A DNA stretch of 8,470 nucleotides from the NCBI GenBank assembly GCA_030740315.1, contig JASLXN010000055.1:1-8470 (forward strand). The letters run 5' to 3'. The position numbers and the translations under genes were made by a program. Positions 1 through 5,177 of the stretch are shown piece after piece. This DNA comes from Dehalococcoidia bacterium (GTDB lineage: Bacteria > Chloroflexota > Dehalococcoidia > JACVQG01 > JAHKAY01). The notes below the pieces were generated by a model. That model was not told the DNA's origin. It ran no database searches and saw only the letters and a list, made by a program, of their open reading frames with translations. Within the stretch, counting starts at the first letter, position 1. Each line of letters starts with the position of its first letter.

Positions 1-1220
1 TTATCATCCATGGACACGAACCCCTTCTGCCGTCTATTATCACCGAGATGAAGGATGACCCGGATCTGGTGCAGTACGCCCAGACCAAGGGGGCCAAGGG
101 CATTAACATTGCCGGCATTTGCTGCAGCGGCAACGAACTGCTCATGCGCTACGGTGTGCCCTTGGCAGGGAACTTTCTACAGTCTGAACTGATTATCGCC
201 ACTGGAGCGGTGGAAGCCATGGTGGTAGACTATCAGTGCGTTATGGAGGGCATACAGCAGGCTGCGGAGCAGACCCATACCAAGGTTATCACCACCTCTC
301 CCAAGGCCAAGATGGAAGGCGCTGTACACATTGAGTTCGATGAACACCGTGGACTAGAGATTGCCAAACTCATCCTACGCACCGCTGTAGACAACTTCCC
401 CAATCGTAAAGGTAAGGCCGCCATACCTGATGTGGCGGACCCTCTGGTGGCCGGATTCTCGCACGAATACCTGGCCTATATGCAAGGAGGCGTATTCCGG
501 GAGTCATTCCGACCTCTAAACGATGCAGTGATGGCGGGACGGATACGGGGTGGTGCCGGTGTGGTGGGTTGTAATAACCCCCATGTTACACACGATGAGG
601 TCATACTAGAGGTCATAAAAGAGCTTATCAAAAATGATGTTATTGTAATCACCACGGGGTGCAACGGGGCGGCCTGTGCCAAGGCCGGGCTGCTTACTCC
701 AGAGGTGATGAGCTACGCTGGACCCGGATTGAGGGAGGTCTGTGAGGCCATAGGCATTCCACCGGTGCTACATATGGGTTCCTGTGCTGATAACTCCCGC
801 ATCCTCACCGTGCTTACACAGATGGTCACCGAAGGCGGCTTGGGTGAGGACATAAGCGATCTGCCCGCGGTGGGCCTGGCCCCCGAGTGGATGTCTGAGA
901 AGGCCCTTTGCATCGGCACCTACTTTGTGGCCTCGGGTGTCTATACCATATTCGGTGTAGGCTCCCCGGTGGGGGGCAGCGATGAGACCGCGAAGCTTAT
1001 CAGCGAAGGCTGGGAGAAGCAGACCGGGGGCAAACTGGAGTTTGAGATGGATACCGATAAGATGATTGAGAAGACCCTGGCGCATATAGATGCCAAGCGC
1101 GCCGCCTTGAAATTGCCGGAGTATGACCCCAACCGTTTCGCTAAATCCGACACCTACCGTCCCGCTGACTACCTGAGCTTTGAGGAGTTCCGGCAGGGTA
1201 AGTATAGCCTTAAGAAGTAG
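1..1220 (+). CDS. cooS: Anaerobic carbon monoxide dehydrogenase catalytic subunit, 5'-truncated by the window edge
   Basis: This is the catalytic subunit of Ni-Fe CODH, a cytoplasmic homodimer that interconverts CO and CO2, alone or coupled to acetyl-CoA synthase. The reading frame is open from base 3, before the first ATG at 48, so about 405 residues are visible of a family length near 630-640. The N-terminal region with the B- and D-cluster cysteines lies outside. All six expected C-cluster ligands are visible: the HGH histidine (visible residues 3-5), Cys41 in GICCSGNE, Cys79 in VDYQC, Cys190 in GCNN, Cys220 in TTGC and Cys261 in GSCADNSR. Lys300 in MSEKA matches the conserved catalytic lysine. 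Most ligand spacings agree with remembered CODH-II numbering, but Cys220 to Cys261 is 41 residues where about 50 is usual, so one loop is shorter. The gene is followed by an intrinsic terminator, so it ends its transcription unit. Active-site identity is very secure; whether it is an acetyl-CoA synthase partner or a monofunctional CODH cannot be told. Confidence 0.97.
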   Translation, partial: IIHGHEPLLPSIITEMKDDPDLVQYAQTKGAKGINIAGICCSGNELLMRYGVPLAGNFLQSELIIATGAVEAMVVDYQCVMEGIQQAAEQTHTKVITTSPKAKMEGAVHIEFDEHRGLEIAKLILRTAVDNFPNRKGKAAIPDVADPLVAGFSHEYLAYMQGGVFRESFRPLNDAVMAGRIRGGAGVVGCNNPHVTHDEVILEVIKELIKNDVIVITTGCNGAACAKAGLLTPEVMSYAGPGLREVCEAIGIPPVLHMGSCADNSRILTVLTQMVTEGGLGEDISDLPAVGLAPEWMSEKALCIGTYFVASGVYTIFGVGSPVGGSDETAKLISEGWEKQTGGKLEFEMDTDKMIEKTLAHIDAKRAALKLPEYDPNRFAKSDTYRPADYLSFEEFRQGKYSLKK

Positions 1221-1236
1221 CCAGCCTGCTTCTCCT

Positions 1237-1275
1237 GTCCCCCTCCTTAATAGCTAAGGGAGGGGGACTCTTTTT
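1237..1275 (+). terminator. Intrinsic terminator after cooS
   Basis: A perfect 10-bp stem is formed by GTCCCCCTCC (1237-1246) and GGAGGGGGAC (1259-1268) around a 12-nt loop, followed directly by TCTTTTTG. It begins 16 nt after the cooS stop codon, which fits Rho-independent termination of the plus-strand transcript. The opposite strand has no T-run after the stem, so it should not terminate the convergent cbiA transcript efficiently. Confidence 0.9.
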
Positions 1276-1545
1276 GTCCGTTTCTTCCCCATGGGAGGAA
1301 AGGCTTTTCTTCCTTCAGCCAGTTCCCTGCGGGGCATCTTGCAATCACGCCCGCCCGATGTTTATTCTCCGGGGGCCGAAACCCCCCAACGCCCTTCTGT
1401 GAGGGCCGGCCCTCTTCTCCTTAGGGAAGTACTGTTGGAGGCCGCTGAGTGAAGCATCATCGGGCCAGCGCCCCTTTTCGGGTATACAGGTTGCTTTTTT
1501 ACAGGTTTGGAGATGTGGTAACTGAAGCGGTACTCGGTTGACGGA
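1276..1545. other. Convergent spacer between cooS and cbiA, no convincing gene
   Basis: The whole gap between the two converging stop codons is about 325 bases, and beyond the cooS terminator I see no supported gene. It contains a perfect 14-bp palindrome GAGGGCCGGCCCTC (1401-1414), a GGGGG/CCCCC inverted repeat around CCGAAA (1371-1386), a short GGGC/GCCC hairpin (1462-1473), and two close copies of ACAGGTT flanking a T-run near 1486-1508. Open frames here lack ribosome binding sites. No clear T-tailed hairpin for the minus-strand cbiA transcript was found. Confidence 0.6.
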
Positions 1546-2931
1546 CTATGGGTTGGCGTTTTGCCGGTGGCGGCGGCACGCCTCCACAAAGCGTGGGGCA
1601 ATGTCGCGGCGGCTGGCGAGATGTATGTGGATGTAGGAGGCTAGGACATTGCCCCTTTGGAAGCCTTCACGCCGCCCACCCTGGTTCGTAATCCGGTAGG
1701 CGGCGTGACCGCTAGGTTCTTCTTCTAAGACTGACCAGTGGAACTCGTGGCCGCGCACCTCTTCTTCTCGGCGCAGCAAGGGGCCGTTCTTCAAGGCCTT
1801 TGCCGTGCGGTAACCCAGGGTCAGTCGCTTGCCACCCGCCGTTTGCAGCGCGGAGCGGGCGGGCACCAGACCCACCATTGGGGATTCCCGCCCCTCAAAG
1901 TCACGGATATCCTGGCCCAGGTACATCAGGCCGCCGCACTCGCCATATACTGTAACGCCGGCCTGCGCCGCCTCCCTGATTGCCTGTATCATGCCCTTGT
2001 TTTCAGATAGCTCCCGTGCGTAGAGCTCAGGGAAGCCGCCCCCTATGTATAAGCCGCCGATATTGGGGGGAAGGGAGGTGTCCTGTAGCGGGCTGAAGGT
2101 CAATATCTCTGCACCCCAGGCCCGCAACAGATCCAGACTGTCCGCATAGTAGAAGCTGAAGGCCCGGTCCTGGGCCACGGCCAGCCGTGCCCGTTGCGTG
2201 ATGGGGCTTTTAGGTATAAGGGTGGGTGTGGGGGTTGGGGGGGGCTTCGCCAGCCCAGCCAGCTCCACCAGGCGGACCAGGTCTATTGACTCTTCCACCC
2301 GGGCCACCAGCCGCTCTAGGTACTCCCGCCCCGCCGGGCCTTCCACCATTGGAATCAGCCCCAGATGGCGCTCGGGCAGGCGCAGGTCGTCATGCCGGGA
2401 CAGGCCTCCCAGCACCGGGATGCCGGTAGCGAACTCTATGGCCTCCTCGCAAAGCTTCAGGTGTCCCGGGCTGCCGGTTCCGTTTAGCACCACCCCGCAT
2501 AGGTGAAGGGTGGGGTCGAAGTCGGCGTAGCCCTTCACCATGGCCCCCAGGCTGCGTGCGGCACCGTGGGCATCCACCACCAGCACAACCGGGGCGCCTA
2601 GTAGTTTGGACAGCTCGGCGGTGCTGCCCGCTTCGCTTAACGAAGAGTGGCCGTCGTAGAGCCCCATAACACCCTCTAAGACGGCGATATCCGTGCCGGA
2701 GGTGGCTCGGTGGAAGATCTCGGCCACCGCCTGGTGGGGGATAAGCCATGTATCCAGGTTACGGGAAGCGCGTCCCGAGGCCCAGGTATGGTACGAGGGG
2801 TCAATGTAGTCAGGGCCGGCTTTGAAAGGCTGTACTTTAAGCCCGCGACGGGTTAGGGCGGCCATCACCCCGGTGGCTACAGTGGTCTTGCCCACCCCGC
2901 TGGTGGTGCCAGCGATGATTACGGCTCTAAT
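1546..2931 (-). CDS. cbiA: Cobyrinate a,c-diamide synthase (CbiA/CobB family), probable ATT start
   Basis: Uses ATP and glutamine to amidate the a and c carboxylates of (cob)yrinic acid in corrinoid synthesis. With the start proposed here it is 461 residues, the usual family length (about 450-460). The N-terminal P-loop ATPase domain has GTTSGVGKTT at residues 8-17, followed by the KAGPDYIDPSYH substrate-site motif (about 37-48) and VLEGVMGLYDG (about 84-94). A Pro/Thr-rich linker (about 231-243) leads to a class I glutamine amidotransferase domain with nucleophile Cys332 in GECGGLMYLG and histidines in SYIHIHLAS (435, 437). Start choice: an in-frame TAA lies at 2944-2946, and no ATG, GTG, TTG or CTG occurs before GTG at 2893-2895, which would remove half of the P-loop. 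ATT at 2929-2931 gives (M)RAVIIAGTTSG, exactly where family members begin, with AGG 7 nt upstream. Function is secure; the start is by elimination, and a base-call error of ATG to ATT is possible. Confidence 0.95.
   Translation of the reverse strand: MRAVIIAGTTSGVGKTTVATGVMAALTRRGLKVQPFKAGPDYIDPSYHTWASGRASRNLDTWLIPHQAVAEIFHRATSGTDIAVLEGVMGLYDGHSSLSEAGSTAELSKLLGAPVVLVVDAHGAARSLGAMVKGYADFDPTLHLCGVVLNGTGSPGHLKLCEEAIEFATGIPVLGGLSRHDDLRLPERHLGLIPMVEGPAGREYLERLVARVEESIDLVRLVELAGLAKPPPTPTPTLIPKSPITQRARLAVAQDRAFSFYYADSLDLLRAWGAEILTFSPLQDTSLPPNIGGLYIGGGFPELYARELSENKGMIQAIREAAQAGVTVYGECGGLMYLGQDIRDFEGRESPMVGLVPARSALQTAGGKRLTLGYRTAKALKNGPLLRREEEVRGHEFHWSVLEEEPSGHAAYRITNQGGRREGFQRGNVLASYIHIHLASRRDIAPRFVEACRRHRQNANP
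2220..2244 (+). other. G-quadruplex motif inside the cbiA linker region
   Basis: On the plus strand, which is the template strand for cbiA, the sequence reads G3-T-G3-TGT-G5-TT-G8, satisfying the canonical four-run G-quadruplex pattern with loops of 1, 3 and 2 nt. It encodes the Pro/Thr-rich linker between the ATPase and amidotransferase domains, so it may simply be a by-product of Pro/Thr codons. A G4 on the template strand could slow RNA polymerase. The run of 8 Gs is also a potential slippage site. Confidence 0.6.
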
Positions 2932-2995
2932 TGAAAGACCTGCTTAACAGGGTACGAAATTCGAGGGTCACATTCACTGGGCTCAAATCTATGCG

Positions 2996-3021
2996 CTGCA
3001 CTTGTCCTCAGCCTGCACTTG
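2996..3021. repeat. Tandem pair of CTGCACTTG upstream of cbiA
   Basis: Two identical 9-bp copies, at 2996-3004 and 3013-3021 (AAGTGCAG-type on the minus strand), are offset by 17 bp in the gap between the interrupted small gene and cbiA. The spacing of nearly two helical turns could suit a regulator upstream of cbiA, but a pair of 9-mers is weak evidence and no promoter was placed with confidence beside it. Confidence 0.3.
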
Positions 3022-3042
3022 ACTCTTCCAAACTGGTAGTAG

Positions 3043-3333
3043 CTATCTTCCCACCATGCCCACGGCCTCTTTAAAGGAGACGACGGGCGTTACCCTGGCG
3101 GTGCCGACTCTCAAAATAGGCTCAAGGTATTTCACCACTGAATCGTAGCTGTCCGTCTCAAGGACAGAGTACAGGATGTGCTCAGGCACAACTGCCCAGT
3201 TGGAAAGCACATTCACACCACACTGTACGGCGAATTCTTGGCTTGGAAGAACCTCTCGCAGCACCTACATCATCTCGGGATTCCCGCTGGGGCATAGCTT
3301 CGCTGTATGCGTGTGAGTGATGACAAAGACCAT
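3043..3333 (-). pseudogene. Small conserved ~95-residue protein interrupted by an in-frame TAG
   Basis: An ATG at 3331-3333, preceded by a near-ideal Shine-Dalgarno, opens a frame reading MVFVITHTHTAKLCP and on to residue 22. Codon 23 is TAG (3265-3267). The same frame then continues without shift for 73 codons to a terminal TAG at 3043-3045. Both halves look like one protein: an N-terminal beta strand with an HTHT-x3-CP motif, a helical middle, then ILYSVLETDSYDSVVKYL and a strand-like RVTPVVSF segment near the C-terminus. From memory this resembles small ~95-residue ferredoxin-fold-like proteins (DUF3303-like or hypothetical) of anaerobic bacteria; I cannot assign a function. Explanations, in my order of likelihood, are a recent nonsense mutation, a base-call error, reinitiation at the GTG that directly follows the TAG (losing the HTHT-CP motif), or TAG readthrough. 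The terminal stop is also TAG, which argues against wholesale TAG reassignment. It lies between the adenosyltransferase and cbiA genes. Confidence 0.75.
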
Positions 3334-3337
3334 TATA

Positions 3338-3346
3338 CCCCTCCTT
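3338..3346 (-). promoter_or_regulatory. Strong Shine-Dalgarno that fixes the start of the interrupted small gene
   Basis: On the minus strand AAGGAGGGG precedes ATG (3331-3333), with 6 nt between AGGAGG and the start. It is one of the best ribosome binding sites in the window, and it shows that the true start lies upstream of the internal TAG, not at the GTG after it. Confidence 0.8.
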
Positions 3347-3432
3347 TTTCAGCAGTAGCGGTAATCGCTTCCAATATCCGAACAATACGTACTCCGCTAT
3401 TGCTATCATCCCCTCCCGGATTTGTTCCTGGC

Positions 3433-3462
3433 ATGGTACACGTCTTTTCCTCAATATGTCAA
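3433..3462 (-). promoter_or_regulatory. Candidate sigma-70-type promoter upstream of the interrupted small gene and cbiA
   Basis: On the minus strand a perfect -35 hexamer TTGACA (3457-3462) is followed after 18 nt by TACCAT (3433-3438), which matches four of six positions of the -10 consensus. It sits in the 153-nt gap after the adenosyltransferase gene, about 100 nt before the small gene's ATG. The spacer is 1 nt longer than optimal and the -10 is imperfect. Confidence 0.35.
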
Positions 3463-3486
3463 ATGGCTGAGTCAAATTTGCGGGCT

Positions 3487-3999
3487 TCAGAACTCGATGC
3501 CTGGCTGGGCTTGGATGCCCTTATTCAGGGGGTGCTTCACCTCCAGCATCTCGGTTACCAGGTCGGCTGCCTCCACCAATCCTGGTGGGGCGTTACGGCC
3601 CGTGACAACTACATGAACCGGCGCCGGGCGGCCCTGTAGGGCCTTTATGACCGCCTCTGTAGGAAGCCAGCCGTAAGTTAGGGGGTAGGTCAGCTCGTCC
3701 AACACCACCATATCATAGCGCCCGGAGTATATGGCCTCATAGCACCACTCCAATGCCTGTTGGGCGTCTTCCGGTCCGGAGCGTCCCCGGCCCTTTCCCA
3801 TGGGGATGATGGGCATTCCCAGTCGTTCGGCGGCCAGGTGTTCGCCGGAGCGCAGGCGGCTGGGCTTGATGAACTGGAACACGACAACCCTCATGCCCCG
3901 TCCCCAGGCTCGTAGCGCCAAGCCCAGGGCGGCGGTGGTCTTGCCCTTGCCGTTGCCCGTATAGAGTATGAGGAGTCCTCGGCGGGTGGCCTTTGTCAT
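3487..3999 (-). CDS. cobO: Cob(I)yrinic acid a,c-diamide / cobalamin adenosyltransferase (CobA/CobO/BtuR family)
   Basis: Transfers the 5'-deoxyadenosyl group of ATP to the reduced Co(I) corrinoid to make the adenosyl upper ligand. The 170-residue protein is complete. It has the family P-loop GNGKGKTT (residues 15-22), the VVVFQFIK strand (38-45), a conserved SGEH (51-54), the Walker-B-like VVLDE (98-102), VVVTGRNAP (130-138) and the C-terminal EVKHPLNKGIQAQPGIEF signature. It lacks the longer N-terminal extension of the Salmonella enzyme (about 196 residues), as many family members do. ATG at 3997-3999 is supported by GGAG (4005-4008), 5 nt upstream. The next downstream genes are the interrupted small gene and cbiA, whose product (a,c-diamide) is the corrinoid this family accepts. 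The 285-nt leader contains inverted repeats that could be regulatory. Symbol usage varies (cobA in Salmonella, btuR in E. coli). Confidence 0.95.
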   Translation of the reverse strand: MTKATRRGLLILYTGNGKGKTTAALGLALRAWGRGMRVVVFQFIKPSRLRSGEHLAAERLGMPIIPMGKGRGRSGPEDAQQALEWCYEAIYSGRYDMVVLDELTYPLTYGWLPTEAVIKALQGRPAPVHVVVTGRNAPPGLVEAADLVTEMLEVKHPLNKGIQAQPGIEF

Positions 4000-4050
4000 A
4001 TTTGCTCCGCTCCCGCGATGCGCCTATTTTATCCCACTTTCATCCTTAAA

Positions 4051-4168
4051 GGGGGTGTGCATTACAGATTGTTTCCCACCAGCCCACCCGGCTAGTTTAT
4101 TTTGAAGGGTTGCACCCCCCGGACTCCAGGGGCGGTATTGGGCAGTATCAACACTGACACCTGGAGTC
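4051..4168 (-). other. Paired inverted repeats in the leader of the adenosyltransferase gene
   Basis: Read on the minus strand, a perfect 9-bp stem (4160-4168 with 4122-4130, 29-nt loop containing a smaller CAGT/ACTG hairpin) is followed one base later by a second stem (4111-4120 with 4051-4061: ten pairs with one bulge, 49-nt loop containing a small AGCC/GGCT hairpin). TTT follows the second stem, about 50 nt before the ATG. Adjacent structured modules ahead of a corrinoid gene suggest a riboswitch-like leader, but the usual B12-box sequence is not recognisable. It could instead be a read-through terminator of the upstream deacetylase gene. Two matching arms of this size are unlikely but not impossible by chance in GC-rich DNA. 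Confidence 0.4.
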
Positions 4169-4182
4169 AGGTTGACCGCTAT

Positions 4183-4272
4183 TTAGTCCAGCCGTTTGCT
4201 GCGGGCGGCACCGATTCCGGTTTGAAGACATGCAATGGCGGTGGCCGCCCCTACCACCTTGGCGGTCTGCAT
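4183..4272 (-). CDS. Possible 29-residue hydrophobic small protein
   Basis: An ATG at 4270-4272, 12 nt after the deacetylase stop codon, opens a 29-codon frame ending in TAA at 4183-4185. The product starts MQTAKVVGAATAIACL, has one uninterrupted Gly/Ala-rich hydrophobic stretch (about residues 6-23) and ends in a basic tail RSKRLD, the pattern of a single-pass small membrane peptide with a charged end. Only a weak GAGAG precedes the ATG. It may be translationally coupled to the deacetylase or may be chance; no homologue comes to mind. Confidence 0.3.
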   Translation of the reverse strand: MQTAKVVGAATAIACLQTGIGAARSKRLD

Positions 4273-4284
4273 TAGCTCTCAGGG

Positions 4285-5118
4285 TTATATCCCCTCGAAA
4301 AGATCCGTTTCCATCTCGCCCCCATGCCAGGGTGGCTCGGCGCGTACCCAGAAGTCCTTGCTTAGGGCCTCGTTCGTCAGTTCTCTTGGTAGCATCGTAA
4401 AGGGCGATTGTTGAGACCGGTGCTGCTCAGCGGCGTGGAGCCTCTGGTCCAAGTAAGTGGAGACCTCCAGGACCGTTGAAATTTCTTCATCCGGGGTGCC
4501 GACGGTGTTTGGGTTCAGGTTCGCAATTTCACTCGAGTGGTTATTCTCCTTGAGGTAGTTGAACCATTTTACCATACGGCTTCGTGGGAACACATGGTAG
4601 TAGAGTTTGCTAGGAGTCCAGGACTCATCTCCGGAGAGGAATGGGTAAGATGGGTCTCCGGCCGTCTTGAATGCCTGTGTGGTAAGCTCGCTGGCACGGA
4701 TGTGGTCCGGGTGCCCGTACCCACCACCCAGGTCCATGGTGGCTACCACTTGGGGGCGGTGCTTGCGAATAAGCGCAACCAGGCGTCCCAATACCTCCGA
4801 TACCGGTGCGTTGATGAATGCAGATGGGTGGCGGTTGTCCTCGGTGCCCGCCATACCGGAGTCCCTATAGCCCAGGAGCACTGATGATCGCACTCCCAGT
4901 ACGCCTAGCGCCCAGCGTAGCTCTGCCTCTCTGACGGTTCCCAGTGTCTGCGGTGTGGCATTGCTACCCGGCGCTATTTCGCCCGCCTCACCCCCGGTCG
5001 CAGTAACCACCGTGATATCAACGCCTTCGCTGGCGTAGCGGGCCAGCGTACTCCCAGCCCCAAAAGTCTCATCATCTGGGTGGCCGAAGACCGCCAGCAG
5101 CCGTTTGTGCGAAGTCAT
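4285..5118 (-). CDS. PIG-L / LmbE family zinc-dependent N-deacetylase
   Basis: Members hydrolyse N-acetyl groups from amino sugars or glycoconjugates using one zinc ion (examples are MshB, BshB and LmbE-like enzymes). The complete 277-residue protein begins with a beta strand leading into GHPDDE (residues 12-17), giving His13, the catalytic base Asp15 and ligand Asp16. The second motif GHPDHIR (135-141) supplies the third zinc ligand, His139, with His136 alongside. The ATG at 5116-5118 follows GGAG by a short spacer. The numbering of His13 and Asp16 coincides with remembered MshB numbering, but no mycothiol pathway is implied in a probable non-actinobacterium. Substrate is unknown: the C-terminal third (about residues 180-277), where specificity usually lies, has no recognisable signature. 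The preceding crotonase-like gene is 59 nt upstream, so the two may be co-transcribed. Confidence 0.9.
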   Translation of the reverse strand: MTSHKRLLAVFGHPDDETFGAGSTLARYASEGVDITVVTATGGEAGEIAPGSNATPQTLGTVREAELRWALGVLGVRSSVLLGYRDSGMAGTEDNRHPSAFINAPVSEVLGRLVALIRKHRPQVVATMDLGGGYGHPDHIRASELTTQAFKTAGDPSYPFLSGDESWTPSKLYYHVFPRSRMVKWFNYLKENNHSSEIANLNPNTVGTPDEEISTVLEVSTYLDQRLHAAEQHRSQQSPFTMLPRELTNEALSKDFWVRAEPPWHGGEMETDLFEGI

Positions 5119-5153
5119 GACACTCCACTTCCAGCGGCTGTGGTGAGGTAATC

Positions 5154-5168
5154 GGGCATCTTATGCCC
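5154..5168 (-). repeat. Short perfect hairpin between the crotonase and deacetylase genes
   Basis: GGGCAT (5154-5159) and ATGCCC (5163-5168) form a 6-bp stem with a 3-nt loop in the 59-nt gap. No T-run follows on either strand, so it is more likely an mRNA-stability or chance hairpin than a terminator. Confidence 0.4.
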
Positions 5169-5177
5169 TCCCGCCTT

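Noticed and set aside
1291..1452. 53-codon plus-strand frame in the cooS-cbiA spacer
   Set aside because: No Shine-Dalgarno, Pro/Arg-rich low-complexity product, no recognisable motif; it lies behind a strong terminator.
1486..1508. T-run between two ACAGGTT copies as a possible terminator or repeat element
   Set aside because: No adequate stem precedes the T-run on the plus strand, and the repeat is only about 7 bp.
1362..1601. 79-codon minus-strand frame crossing the end of cbiA
   Set aside because: Overlaps the confident cbiA C-terminus in another frame and reads as basic low-complexity sequence.
3182..3475. 97-codon minus-strand open frame overlapping the interrupted small gene
   Set aside because: It is in a different frame from the HTHT-x3-CP protein, has no ribosome binding site or family resemblance, and its second half is a shadow of the real frame.
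4000..4284. Canonical AdoCbl riboswitch upstream of the adenosyltransferase gene
   Set aside because: I looked for the B12-box and the conserved core on the minus strand and could not find them; the region is reported only as structured.
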